From: Hyphomicrobiales bacterium
GTDB lineage: Bacteria; Pseudomonadota; Alphaproteobacteria; Rhizobiales; Xanthobacteraceae
Assembly: GCA_017305515.1 (NCBI GenBank)
Contig: JAFKKP010000305.1
Coordinates: 1-53,849 of the forward strand
Direction of reading: 5' to 3'
Length of the DNA: 53,849 nucleotides
Shown here: one piece after another, positions 33,637 to 44,986 of the stretch
Layout: each line of letters opens with the position of its first letter
Numbering within the stretch: the stretch's first letter is position 1
Translations under genes and position numbers: made by a program
The notes under the pieces: generated by a model
Seen by the model: only the letters and a program-made list of their open reading frames with translations
What the model was told of the DNA's origin: nothing
Databases searched by the model: none

Positions 33637-34781
33637 CCGCGATCGACCCGCACGACGCGGCCCTTGTCGATGGCGAGTGCGACGCGGCCGTGCTTGAGCG
33701 CGAGCGCGGCCTCGCCGAACAGTTCGCGCCGCCAGCCATGAAGAGCGGCGACATCGGCGTTATCGTCGAGCGCGATCTGTTCGAGATCGTCGGTCGTCGC
33801 AATCACTTTGCTTGCGACCGCGTGGCGCTCCGACGTCATGCGCAGCAGAACTTTCAAAAGCTCGACCGTTGCCGCGCCGTTGCCGCTGTTGCGTGGCTTG
33901 TCGATTTTCGGAATTGTTGATGGGTCGCGTCCAAGACCGCGACCGACGGCGGCGACGATGTCCTGACCCCATTTCGATTTTTCGAATCCTTTGGGCAGCG
34001 AACGCAGCTTGCCGAGCCGCTCGATGCTGGTCGGCGCGTGGGTCGCGATGTCGCCGATGGCGTCGTCCTTGAGCACGCGCGAACGCGGCACGTCGCGGGT
34101 CTGCGCCTCCTGTTCGCGCCAGGCCGCGACCTCCATCAGCACGGCGAGGTCTTTCGGTTTGCGCACCCGCGTGCGCAGGCGCTCCCACGCGCGTTCAGGA
34201 TGAAAATCGTAAGTCTTGGGCGAGGTGAGGACTTCCATTTCCTCCGACACCCAGTCGCCGCGTCCACGTTTTTTCAAGTCCGCATCGAGAGCCGCGAACA
34301 CTTCGCGCAGATGCGTCACATCCGCGAGCGCGTATTCGATCTGATCGTTGCTCAATGGGCGATGCGACCAGTCGGTGAAGCGATGGGTCTTGTCGGGGCG
34401 ATGTCCCGTGATTTTTTCAACCAGCGCGTCATAGGCGATGGAGTCGCCGTAGCCGAGAACCATCGCGGCGACCTGCGTGTCGAACACCGGATGCGGCACG
34501 ATGCCGGCGCGATGAAACACGATTTCGATGTCTTGCCGCGCGGCGTGAAAAACCTTCAGCACTTTTTCGTTGGCCATCAGGTCGAAGAACGGCTTGAGAT
34601 CGATGCCTTCGGCCAGCGCATCGATCACCACGCCCTCATCCGCGCTCGCCAGTTGCACGACGCAGAGCAGGGGATAATAGGTCGTCTCCCGCAGAAATTC
34701 GGTGTCGACGGTAATGACCGGAAATTTCGCGAGGCGTTCGCAGGCGGCGCTGAGCTGGGCCGTAGTGGTGATTAAATCCAT
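33633..34781 (-). CDS. rnd: ribonuclease D
   Basis: 3'-5' exoribonuclease that trims tRNA and other stable RNAs. 382 residues. The DEDD exonuclease residues are visible in [19 protein letters not shown], in [11 protein letters not shown] and in [17 protein letters not shown]-type helical domains follow (residues about 205-380). Its stop overlaps that of ppx by four bases in convergent orientation, leaving no terminator between them. It is divergent from the VOC gene across 180 bases. Confidence 0.95.
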   Translation of the reverse strand: MDLITTTAQLSAACERLAKFPVITVDTEFLRETTYYPLLCVVQLASADEGVVIDALAEGIDLKPFFDLMANEKVLKVFHAARQDIEIVFHRAGIVPHPVFDTQVAAMVLGYGDSIAYDALVEKITGHRPDKTHRFTDWSHRPLSNDQIEYALADVTHLREVFAALDADLKKRGRGDWVSEEMEVLTSPKTYDFHPERAWERLRTRVRKPKDLAVLMEVAAWREQEAQTRDVPRSRVLKDDAIGDIATHAPTSIERLGKLRSLPKGFEKSKWGQDIVAAVGRGLGRDPSTIPKIDKPRNSGNGAATVELLKVLLRMTSERHAVASKVIATTDDLEQIALDDNADVAALHGWRRELFGEAALALKHGRVALAIDKGRVVRVDRG

Positions 34782-34961
34782 GCGCGGTTCATAACGCTTT
34801 CGGCGGAATTATCCACGCCAAAAACGTCTGGCTGCCCTGCCGTTGAACAGGAGAATTCGCGGCTGCGAAATGCGTGCTGCGTTCCGCTGTGCGGCTTCAA
34901 GCCTGTCATGCAACGCGCATGAGGAGATGTATCGGGTTCCGGGGTATGGTAGCGCCTCTGT

Positions 34962-35813
34962 ATGATTTCGGGACTGGATCACATCGTCGTTCTCGTGCGC
35001 GACCTCGATGCGGGCGTCGCGAATTACACGACGTTGTTCGGCCGCGAGCCGTCGTGGCGCGCGCAAAGCAATGGTTCGGCCAGCGCGATGTTCACGCTCG
35101 GGAACGTGTCGCTCGAATTGCTGTCGCCGGCAGGTGACGGCGCAGCAGGTGATAGCGTGCGCGCGGCACTTGAGAAGGATGGCGAGGGGCTTGCGAGCAT
35201 CGCGTTCGCGGTTTCGGACATAGAGGCCGCGCATCGGCGACTCGCGCGGCTCGGGCTTCAGCCTGACGACGTTGCCGATGGCGAAAGCCGCGACACGGCG
35301 AGCGGACGCGCGATGGCCTGGAAGCGATTTCGCGCGTCGAAGGAAACAACCCACGGCGTGCGACTGTTCTTCATTCAGCGCAATGAGCCGCTGCATAAAT
35401 CGAACGAAGTGGCGGCGCCGTCCGCCGAATTGCTCGACAGCCTTGTCATTTCGACGCCGGACTCCGATCGCGCCGCTGCGCTTTATTCGGCGCGGCTTGG
35501 CATTCCGATGGCGCTCGATCGCACCATCGAGGCGCTTGGCACGCGATTCATTTTTCTGAAGGGCGCCGATTTCGTGATCGAGATCATTCATTCGCTGAAG
35601 CAAGGGAAAGGCGACGGACCGGACAAGGTCTGGGGACTGTCGTGGCGCGTGGCTGACATCGACGCTGCTCACGCACGGTTACAGAAAGCGGAGCTTGATC
35701 TGTCCGTCATCCGCGAGGGCCGCAAGCCCGGCACGCGGGTGTTCACCGTCAAGAACCGGACCTGTAACGTGCCGACGCTGCTGATCCAGCAGGGCACCAG
35801 CCCGGACCGCTGA
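34962..35813 (+). CDS. VOC-fold (glyoxalase-like) protein
   Basis: 283 residues made of two vicinal-oxygen-chelate modules. The first begins GLDHIVVLVRDLDAG and the second AELLDSLVISTPDSDRAAALY near residue 150. A possible metal ligand is His7, with glutamates at module ends (SLELLSP, FVIEIIH). This layout is the 'glyoxalase-like domain' family, often found near aspS or rnd in this group. No substrate can be assigned. It lies between divergent rnd and aspS. Confidence 0.82.
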   Translation: MISGLDHIVVLVRDLDAGVANYTTLFGREPSWRAQSNGSASAMFTLGNVSLELLSPAGDGAAGDSVRAALEKDGEGLASIAFAVSDIEAAHRRLARLGLQPDDVADGESRDTASGRAMAWKRFRASKETTHGVRLFFIQRNEPLHKSNEVAAPSAELLDSLVISTPDSDRAAALYSARLGIPMALDRTIEALGTRFIFLKGADFVIEIIHSLKQGKGDGPDKVWGLSWRVADIDAAHARLQKAELDLSVIREGRKPGTRVFTVKNRTCNVPTLLIQQGTSPDR

Positions 35814-35947
35814 TTTTCCAGCATTTTCCGCCCGTCAAAACCGCGCCCCTGCGGTTGCCGCGTTCCGCCCTGTCGGGTAAACCCTGCGCGCCGTTACGGC
35901 CCAACCCCCTTTGATTCTGTTTCCGACGCCGATTTTCCGGGATTTTC

Positions 35948-37720
35948 ATGCATCGCTATCGTTCCCACACCTGCGCCGCGCTCACTGAAGGCGACATCGG
36001 CAAGGAAGCCCGTCTGTCCGGCTGGTGCCATCGCATCCGCGACCACGGCGGCGTGCTGTTCATCGACCTGCGCGACCATTACGGCATGACCCAGTGCGTG
36101 ATCGACCCGGACTCCAAGGCGTTCAAGCTGGCCGAAACGCTGCGCGCGGAATGGGTCGTCAAGTTCGATGGCAAGGTTCGCCGCCGCCCGGAAGGCACTG
36201 ATAATCCAGAGCTTCCAACCGGAAAAATCGAGCTTTTCATCGCCGACATTGAAGTGTTGGGTGAAGCAGGCGAACTGCCGATGCCGGTGTTCGGCGATCA
36301 GGAATATCCTGAGGAAATAAGGCTCAAGTACCGTTTCCTCGACCTTCGCCGCGAGAAGCTCCATCAGAACATCATGACACGCGGGGCTGTGGTTGATTCC
36401 ATGCGCGCGCGGATGAAGAAGGCCGGGTTCTTTGAATTCCAGACGCCGATCCTCACCGCCTCGTCGCCGGAAGGCGCGCGCGACTTCCTCGTGCCGTCGC
36501 GCATCCATCCCGGCAAGTTCTACGCGCTGCCGCAGGCCCCGCAGCAATACAAGCAGCTGCTGATGATGTCGGGCTTCGACCGCTACTTCCAGATCGCGCC
36601 GTGCTTCCGCGACGAAGACCCGCGCGCCGACCGTCTGCCCGGTGAATTCTACCAACTCGATTTGGAAATGAGCTTCGTCGAACAGGAAGACGTGTTCGCG
36701 GCGATGGAGCCGGTCATCACCGGCGTGTTCGAGGATTTCGCGAACGGCAAGCCGGTGACGAAGAAATGGCCGCGCATTCCTTTTGCCGAGTCGCTTCGCA
36801 AATACGGCACCGACAAGCCGGACCTTCGCAATCCGCTGGTGATGCAGGACGTGTCCGAACATTTCCGCGGTTCGGGCTTCAAGGTTTTCGCGCGCATGCT
36901 CGAAGACAAGACGAACCAGGTGTGGGGCATTCCCGCCCCGGGCGGCGGCAGCCGTGCGTTTTGTGATCGCATGAATTCCTGGGCGCAGGGCGAAGGCCAG
37001 CCGGGTCTCGGCTACATCATGTGGCGCGAAGGCGGAGAGGGCGCGGGCCCGCTCGCCAACAACATCGGCCCCGAACGTACCGCCGCGATCCGCGCGCAAC
37101 TTGGATTGAAAGATGGCGACGCCGCGTTCTTCGTCGCAGGCGATCCGCAAAAATTCTGGAAGTTCGCAGGTCTCGCACGCACGATGCTCGGCGAAGAACT
37201 CAAGCTGATCGACAAGGATCGCTTTGAACTTGCGTGGATCGTCGATTTCCCGATGTACGAGTACAACGAGGAAGACAAGAAAGTCGATTTCTCGCACAAC
37301 CCGTTCTCGATGCCGCAGGGCGGAATGGACGCGTTGCAGACTCAGGACCCGCTCACCATCAAGGCGTTTCAATACGACATCGCCTGCAACGGTTACGAGA
37401 TCGCGTCGGGCGGCATCCGCAACCACAAGCCGGCCGCGATGGTGAAGGCGTTCGAGATTGCGGGCTACGGCGAGGAAACCGTCGTCGAGCGTTTCGGCGG
37501 CATGTACCGCGCGTTCCAGTACGGCGCGCCTCCGCATGGCGGCATGGCGGCGGGTGTCGATCGCATCGTGATGCTGCTTTGCGGCACGAACAATCTGCGC
37601 GAGATTTCGCTATTTCCGATGAACCAGCGCGCGGAAGATTTGCTGATGGGCGCGCCGTCCGAAGTGACGCCCAAGCAGTTGCGCGAGTTGCACATCAGGC
37701 TCAATCTGCCGCAAAACTGA
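35948..37720 (+). CDS. aspS: aspartyl-tRNA synthetase
   Basis: Class II synthetase charging tRNA-Asp (and, in genomes lacking AsnRS, possibly tRNA-Asn). 590 residues, bacterial type with GAD insertion. The N-terminal anticodon-binding OB domain reads [19 protein letters not shown]. Motif 1/2 blocks are [14 protein letters not shown] and [19 protein letters not shown] with [10 protein letters not shown]. Motif 3 is [18 protein letters not shown]. It starts at ATG 35948 after a 134-base interval with no clear hairpin. Whether discriminating or not cannot be decided without residue-level comparison. Confidence 0.97.
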   Translation: MHRYRSHTCAALTEGDIGKEARLSGWCHRIRDHGGVLFIDLRDHYGMTQCVIDPDSKAFKLAETLRAEWVVKFDGKVRRRPEGTDNPELPTGKIELFIADIEVLGEAGELPMPVFGDQEYPEEIRLKYRFLDLRREKLHQNIMTRGAVVDSMRARMKKAGFFEFQTPILTASSPEGARDFLVPSRIHPGKFYALPQAPQQYKQLLMMSGFDRYFQIAPCFRDEDPRADRLPGEFYQLDLEMSFVEQEDVFAAMEPVITGVFEDFANGKPVTKKWPRIPFAESLRKYGTDKPDLRNPLVMQDVSEHFRGSGFKVFARMLEDKTNQVWGIPAPGGGSRAFCDRMNSWAQGEGQPGLGYIMWREGGEGAGPLANNIGPERTAAIRAQLGLKDGDAAFFVAGDPQKFWKFAGLARTMLGEELKLIDKDRFELAWIVDFPMYEYNEEDKKVDFSHNPFSMPQGGMDALQTQDPLTIKAFQYDIACNGYEIASGGIRNHKPAAMVKAFEIAGYGEETVVERFGGMYRAFQYGAPPHGGMAAGVDRIVMLLCGTNNLREISLFPMNQRAEDLLMGAPSEVTPKQLRELHIRLNLPQN

Positions 37721-37775
37721 GATCGGATTGCGTTAAGAAGACCGGCGCAAGCCGTAAGACGTTCGGGGTGTGGGA

Positions 37776-40082
<2,307 letters not shown>

Positions 40083-40139
40083 CATAAAACCTGTATATTT
40101 CCGCCCAATAATCAGCATTCGATTTCAGCGAGGCCGACC

Positions 40140-40610
40140 ATGCCACCACTTGTGACCCTCGGACGCATCCTGTTCGCGATACTTTTCGTTTATGCGGGCG
40201 CGGACAAACTGCTCGATATTGCAGGTTTTTCGCAGATGGTTGCCGCAAAGGTGATCCCGGCGCTTCCGGCGGCGATTGCGCCTTACACCGCGCAGCTTGA
40301 GGCGGCGGCGGGAATGCCGGCGGATCGCGTCCTCGCCATTCTGGCGGGCGTGCTTGAACTGGTCGGCGGTCTTGCCATCGCGCTCAATATCGGCAGCCGC
40401 CTGCTGGCGATCCTGCTTGTGATTTTCACTGCCGTCGTGACGTATTACTTCCACGACTTCTGGAATATGACCGGCGCGGACCGCACCACGAATCTTTACA
40501 GCGCGCTGAAAAATCTGTCGCTGATCGGCGGTCTTCTCATCGTCGCGGGCTATCCGCGTGCCGTGCTCGCCGACGACAATTATACGGGCACGGCCGAGGC
40601 GAAGTTCTGA
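40140..40610 (+). CDS. DoxX-family membrane protein
   Basis: 156 residues with four hydrophobic helices (about 5-24, 60-80, 84-102, 122-140), the DoxX arrangement. The N-terminal GRILFAILFVYAGADKLLD is typical. DoxX proteins are associated with respiratory or redox membrane complexes, but the role of this one is unknown. It follows maeB by 57 bases and precedes a small secreted-protein gene by 11 bases, so those two are likely co-transcribed. Confidence 0.87.
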   Translation: MPPLVTLGRILFAILFVYAGADKLLDIAGFSQMVAAKVIPALPAAIAPYTAQLEAAAGMPADRVLAILAGVLELVGGLAIALNIGSRLLAILLVIFTAVVTYYFHDFWNMTGADRTTNLYSALKNLSLIGGLLIVAGYPRAVLADDNYTGTAEAKF

Positions 40611-40621
40611 GGGAGGGCGCG

Positions 40622-40843
40622 ATGCGAAGTTTTGCGATAGCAGTTGTGTCATGCACGGCGCTCGTGGCGGGTTTGAGTTTAGCGAACGCTACGACGTGCG
40701 AACAGGCGGTCTATAAATGCAAGACCGAGGCGAACCGGCAGACCGACGGCGTCGCGCGATGCGATGCGGCGGGCGCTGAATGTAAGAAGACCGGTCAGTG
40801 GACCGGCCCATTCACCGGCAAGACTTACAAGATCTCGCGCTAG
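40622..40843 (+). CDS. small secreted cysteine-containing protein
   Basis: 73 residues. A signal peptide (FAIAVVSCTALVAGLSLANA) is followed by a 50-residue mature part with four cysteines (TTCEQAVYKCK, ARCDAAGAEC) and a basic end WTGPFTGKTYKISR. Even cysteine number and spacing suggest two disulfides in the periplasm. Unknown family. It sits 11 bases after the DoxX gene; its stop overlaps by four bases the stop of the convergent reductase gene. Confidence 0.75.
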   Translation: MRSFAIAVVSCTALVAGLSLANATTCEQAVYKCKTEANRQTDGVARCDAAGAECKKTGQWTGPFTGKTYKISR

Positions 40844-41400
40844 GACCGCCGCCACGCGGTGACATCGACATGGTGCGCGGGATCGAGATCGCGCACCTCC
40901 GCACCTTTCATTCCATGCGCGGTTAGAATCTGCTGCGGCGTTTTTTCCGGGATGCCCGGAAAGCCGCCGACGCCACCCGGCACGATGAGATCGTGCGCTT
41001 GCGACAGCCAGAAAACATCGTAGCGATCCATGAACATGCCAAACACGATGGGTCCGCCGATAACCGCGGCGGTGCCTGACGTCACGCCCGCGCGGCGGCA
41101 GGCATCCTCGAACGACGCGCGTGCGGGATTCCACAATGTGGATTTGGGATTTTCGGGATCGGCGGCGAGGGCGGCAATCTTTGTTGTGAGGACGATGCGC
41201 GTGCGTTGCGCCGAGCGCGGCTGATCCTCGAACGAATGTCTGCCGTGAACGATGATGCTTGCGGCATCGAGTGCGGATTCGAAAAACTTCTGATCGGCGT
41301 CGAATTTGAGAGAAGACGGCATCCGATGCGAACTGTCCGCCAACATGCCGTTGGCGGACAGGATCACATAACCCTCGATGCGAAGTGTTTGCTCAGCCAT
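40840..41400 (-). CDS. DHFR/RibD C-terminal-like reductase
   Basis: 186 residues with the dihydrofolate-reductase-like fold: IEGYVILSANGMLADSS at the N-terminus, IIVHGRHSFEDQP in the middle (equivalent of the NADPH-binding GRxT region) and VIGGPIVFGMFMDRYDVFWL toward the end. This pattern fits the RibD C-domain/DHFR superfamily. It is not a standard FolA, so the substrate (dihydrofolate, pterin or a riboflavin intermediate) is uncertain. It lies 25 bases downstream of the polysaccharide deacetylase gene on the same strand. Confidence 0.8.
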   Translation of the reverse strand: MAEQTLRIEGYVILSANGMLADSSHRMPSSLKFDADQKFFESALDAASIIVHGRHSFEDQPRSAQRTRIVLTTKIAALAADPENPKSTLWNPARASFEDACRRAGVTSGTAAVIGGPIVFGMFMDRYDVFWLSQAHDLIVPGGVGGFPGIPEKTPQQILTAHGMKGAEVRDLDPAHHVDVTAWRRS

Positions 41401-41425
41401 TCACTGTCTGAACACCACAGCGCGC

Positions 41426-42448
41426 TTATTGTTCCGAGATCGTCTCGACGACGCTCGACACCGGGCGCGAGGAGACGGTCGGCAGCTTGATGTCCTTCGT
41501 CACTTCCTCGTCGTACTTGGCAATGGTCTGCACCGGCGCCTTCGCCTTGACCTGCACGACCTTGTAGCCGCCGGCCTTGAGCTGCTTGAGCAGCGCGGGC
41601 AGGGCTTCGGCGGTGTGCTTCTGGAAATCGTGCATCAGGATGATGCCTTTGCCGTTCTTTTCCAGCTTGGTCATGACGGTCTTGATGACGGTCTCGGGCT
41701 TGCTCGCCTTGAAGTCGAACGAGTCCATGTCGCACGACCAGATCGCGATGTTGCGTTCGCCGAGATAAGTGACCATCGCGGGCGGATGCTGGAGGGCGGG
41801 GGCGCGGAAGAACGGAGCAGGCTCGGTGCCGAGCGCCCATTTCACGGCGCTGAAGCCCTTTTCGATTTCATCCTTCTGCATGTCCTCGGTCATCTTCTTG
41901 TCGGCGAGGTTGGCATGCGACCAGGTGTGCGCGCCGACGGTGTGACCGTGGGCGAGAACCTGCTTGAGAATTTCAGGATAGTAGGTGGCGTGCTTGCCGA
42001 TCGGGAAGAAGATCGCACGGGTGCACTCTTCATCGAGCGACTTGAGAACCGACGGCGTGGTCGGCCACGGGCCGTCGTCGAAGGTCAGCACCACTTCCTT
42101 ATCGCGCAGAAAGTCGAGCTGCTTGAAGTGCTCGAAACCGAAGCCGGGTCCGCCGGTGGTGTCGATCGCAACCACGCGCGAGACGCCGAGCGCGTTCGGA
42201 TTGCTACAGGCGATGATTGGCCCCTTGGGAGCGGCGGGCGCGGTTGCGGTCGTCATGCCCGAAGCCGGCGCACTCGCCGAGGACTGCTTTGCGGCTTCCG
42301 CCTTTGCGGCTTCCTCCTGCTTGAGCTGTTCCTGCTTGGCGCGCTCCTGCTCCTGAAGTTTCGATTGCGGGATCAGCGCCTGCGACCACGCGCTGGAAAA
42401 TGCACACATCGAAATCGCACTGGCGACAACTACGGCCTTGATACGCAT
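41426..42448 (-). CDS. secreted polysaccharide deacetylase (NodB-homology, CE4)
   Basis: Removes N- or O-acetyl groups from a cell-envelope polysaccharide. 340 residues: signal peptide ending near AWSQA, a Gln/Glu/Ala/Lys-rich coiled stretch (28-60), then the NodB domain. Metal and catalytic residues are visible in LTFDDGPWP (Asp124, Asp125) and HTWSH (His174, His178). RAPALQHPP and the C-terminal IILMHDFQKHTAEAL follow. The ATG at 42448 follows AGGGGAG; an in-frame ATG ten codons upstream is less likely. Chitin, peptidoglycan or capsule are all possible substrates. Confidence 0.92.
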   Translation of the reverse strand: MRIKAVVVASAISMCAFSSAWSQALIPQSKLQEQERAKQEQLKQEEAAKAEAAKQSSASAPASGMTTATAPAAPKGPIIACSNPNALGVSRVVAIDTTGGPGFGFEHFKQLDFLRDKEVVLTFDDGPWPTTPSVLKSLDEECTRAIFFPIGKHATYYPEILKQVLAHGHTVGAHTWSHANLADKKMTEDMQKDEIEKGFSAVKWALGTEPAPFFRAPALQHPPAMVTYLGERNIAIWSCDMDSFDFKASKPETVIKTVMTKLEKNGKGIILMHDFQKHTAEALPALLKQLKAGGYKVVQVKAKAPVQTIAKYDEEVTKDIKLPTVSSRPVSSVVETISEQ

Positions 42449-42538
42449 GGACACTCCCCTGAACGCTTGACGCAACACGTTTTACAAACTCGCCGGAAGG
42501 TCCGCCAAAGGACCGCGATACCCGGCTGAAAATGGCTG

Positions 42539-42553
42539 TTAACTTATCGCTAA
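42539..42553 (-). promoter_or_regulatory. CtrA-like site upstream of the polysaccharide deacetylase gene
   Basis: TTAA-N7-CTAA reads on the plus strand (42539-42542 and 42550-42553), i.e. TTAG-N7-TTAA on the transcribed strand. It matches the CtrA consensus TTAA-N7-TTAA in seven of eight positions, and lies about 90-105 bases upstream of the ATG at 42448. Confidence 0.3.
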
Positions 42554-42653
42554 CCTAGCGCCATGTCCGATGCCGCGCCAACGCCTTTTCGACGCGGAAG
42601 ACGTTGATGCCGCTCAAGGTTAACCGGGCGGGGCTTTCTCGCCACAGCGCCGT

Positions 42654-43226
42654 CTAGGCGGTGAGATTGCGGGCGATTGCGGCGACCACGCGCGTGTCGG
42701 TCGGCTCGATTTTCGAGGGGAAAACCTCGGCGATATAGCCATCGCGGCCGATCAGGTATTTGTGGAAGTTCCATGCCGGCAGATCGGCCGGCCGCTCTGC
42801 CGCCGCCCATTTGTAGAACGGGTGTGCGTCCGGTCCCTTAACGATTGTCTTGGCCGTGATGGGGAAGGTGACGTGATAGGTGTCGCCGGTGGTTTTTGCG
42901 ATTTCGGTCGCGCCGCCGGGTTCCTGTCCGCCGAAATCGTTGGATGGGACAGCAATGATGCCAAATCCACGTTGGCGAAACTGCGACCACAATTCCTGCA
43001 GGCCCGCATATTGCGGCGTGTACCCGCATTGCGAGGCGGTGTTGACGATCATGACCGGCTTGCCCGCGTAGTCGGCGAGGCGGATACGGTCGCCGTTCAG
43101 GCCCTCGAATGAAAATCCGTAAGCGGTCATCTTGCTCATCGCCGCCTGCGCGAACGTTTCGCGTGCGCCGATTCCGATTGTCGTCGTTGCGAGCGATGCT
43201 GCGAGAAATCGTCTGCGGTCGATCAT
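42654..43226 (-). CDS. glutathione peroxidase-family protein with Tat signal
   Basis: Thiol peroxidase of the GPx fold that reduces peroxides with glutathione or thioredoxin. 190 residues. It begins with a twin-arginine signal: DRRRFLAAS, a hydrophobic stretch, then AxA-type cleavage near TFAQA, so it is probably exported folded to the periplasm. The GPx core has the peroxidatic Cys67 in NTASQCGYTPQY, Gln in FGGQEPG and Trp/Asn in PAWNFHKYLI. An internal ATG at residue 30 could give a cytoplasmic form. It is monocistronic between two envelope genes. Confidence 0.92.
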   Translation of the reverse strand: MIDRRRFLAASLATTTIGIGARETFAQAAMSKMTAYGFSFEGLNGDRIRLADYAGKPVMIVNTASQCGYTPQYAGLQELWSQFRQRGFGIIAVPSNDFGGQEPGGATEIAKTTGDTYHVTFPITAKTIVKGPDAHPFYKWAAAERPADLPAWNFHKYLIGRDGYIAEVFPSKIEPTDTRVVAAIARNLTA

Positions 43227-43298
43227 GGCGGGCCTCGCTGATTGCGGAACGCTACAGGATTTCGCGCGGGCTTACCATCAACCCTGCGTTACGGCCCC

Positions 43299-44930
43299 TC
43301 AGGGTTTCTTGGGCGGAAGATCGCACCAAGGCAGCGGCAGTTCGGGTTCATAGAACTGATTCCATTCGCAGATATATTCCGGCCCGCTTTTCTTCAGGAC
43401 GTGTTTGACCGGCTCGGCCTGGCTCAACGCGACATGCGCGACGATCAGCGCGGCGCCGACGGGGTAGGCCCATTTCGCAAATCGCAGATTGTCGAACCTG
43501 TCGAGCAGCAGCGCGCCGGCCAGAATGATGAGCGGATCGGTGAAGATGAAATACTCGGTCTTCAATCCGCGCCGCACGCCGAGCGCGTCGATGCCGATGG
43601 CGGCGAGTAACAGCAAAGTCGCCTGCAACGCGACCTGCCGCTCGCCGCGCCGCCACGCATAGACGATGCCCGGAAGGATCAGCCAGACCAGAAACACGGT
43701 CGGGCGCGGCGAGGTGAACAGCACAAATGTATAGCGTTTCAAAACGCTGACGACGCCGTCGAACAGAAGTTTGACCGATGCCAACAGCGCGCCGCCGTCG
43801 ACAGCCGATGTCGCGGGGGTATCGGCGAACACCAGCATCTTCTCGATGGGATTGATGACCGCGACGACATTGCCGATGTTGTAATCGATGTTGAGTACGA
43901 GTAGCGCGATGCTTGCGCTTGCGATGACCGCGAATAGCGACGCCAGCGTCTCAGCGATGCTGATGCGCCACCACGCGGCAAATGCAATCATGCCCACAGC
44001 GATCCATCCCAATAACGCCGCCTGATAGACTCCGAAATGTCCCAGCAGTAGCGGTTTGAGCGATGCGCCTGACGTCGCGACAGGATCGAAACCGTCGCGA
44101 ATAATCGGCAATGCCAGCGCCAGCGCGACGGCGGCAGCGATAAACAGGCCGATAGTCCAGACCCATGCGCTGGACGTGTTGCGCCAGACCGGAACGCTTG
44201 CACTTTCCGCCGATCCCATCGGCAGCATCAGCACGGGAAGCGCCGCGATCAGCAGAATGATCTGAACCTTGTTTTCCATGCCGAGCACGCACAAGGCTGC
44301 GGCCAACGCAATCGCAAGCGGCCGTCGCGATGACGCGCGTTTCGCCGCGATGACGAGAACGAGCATTGCAAACGCAAAGAAGCAGCCTGCGATCATCTCG
44401 CTGCGGAGAATTCTGATCTGCACCGCCACGCCGCCGGAGAATGCGAACGCAAATGTCGTCAGAAGCGCCACGCGCCAGTCGCGCACCACGCGGCGGATCA
44501 GGCCTGCATAGATCGCGACGAACGCAATTCCGGTCAGCCACGCCACGATGCGGCCGGCGCGGATGGCGCTCGTCATCGCGGCATCGAAAGCGGGCAGGTT
44601 CAGCGCGGACGGGATCGACGACAATTTCCACGCGTCGAGCAGGCCAAGCGCGTGCATCGCCTGAAACCACGCCTTCACCGACAGGATCGTGAAATAAGCC
44701 GGATGATCGACGAACAGTTGGGGCTTGCCGTCGTTCATGGCGAGCGCGCTGTAGACGATCATGAAATCCATGTCGGCGTTGCGCCAGTAGATGACGAAAT
44801 AGCCGGCAAGGAAGAACGACAGCGTGAGGCCAATGAGAATGACGGCGATGCCGCCGTTCCAGCCGAACGGCGTCAGGCGCGAGAAGGCGTCGCGTTTGCC
44901 GGTCGAATTTGAACTGGAAGCCGTTGTCAT
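43299..44930 (-). CDS. polytopic membrane protein, possible GT-C glycosyltransferase
   Basis: 543 residues with about eleven to twelve hydrophobic helices, mostly after residue 30. The first periplasmic loop has an acidic pair in YWRNADMDFMIVYSALAMND, where GT-C enzymes such as PMT/ArnT families place catalytic Asp residues. The central loop is rich in small residues; the C-terminus (NQFYEPELPLPW) is soluble. Resemblance to dolichyl-phosphate-mannose-type transferases is from topology only; no donor or acceptor can be named. It shares strand with the upstream L,D-transpeptidase gene, 56 bases away. Confidence 0.7.
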   Translation of the reverse strand: MTTASSSNSTGKRDAFSRLTPFGWNGGIAVILIGLTLSFFLAGYFVIYWRNADMDFMIVYSALAMNDGKPQLFVDHPAYFTILSVKAWFQAMHALGLLDAWKLSSIPSALNLPAFDAAMTSAIRAGRIVAWLTGIAFVAIYAGLIRRVVRDWRVALLTTFAFAFSGGVAVQIRILRSEMIAGCFFAFAMLVLVIAAKRASSRRPLAIALAAALCVLGMENKVQIILLIAALPVLMLPMGSAESASVPVWRNTSSAWVWTIGLFIAAAVALALALPIIRDGFDPVATSGASLKPLLLGHFGVYQAALLGWIAVGMIAFAAWWRISIAETLASLFAVIASASIALLVLNIDYNIGNVVAVINPIEKMLVFADTPATSAVDGGALLASVKLLFDGVVSVLKRYTFVLFTSPRPTVFLVWLILPGIVYAWRRGERQVALQATLLLLAAIGIDALGVRRGLKTEYFIFTDPLIILAGALLLDRFDNLRFAKWAYPVGAALIVAHVALSQAEPVKHVLKKSGPEYICEWNQFYEPELPLPWCDLPPKKP

Positions 44931-44986
44931 GCGTGCGCTTCTAGCGCGGCAGATCGTTCAAATCCATCGCGGGTTAAGCGCAGAAT

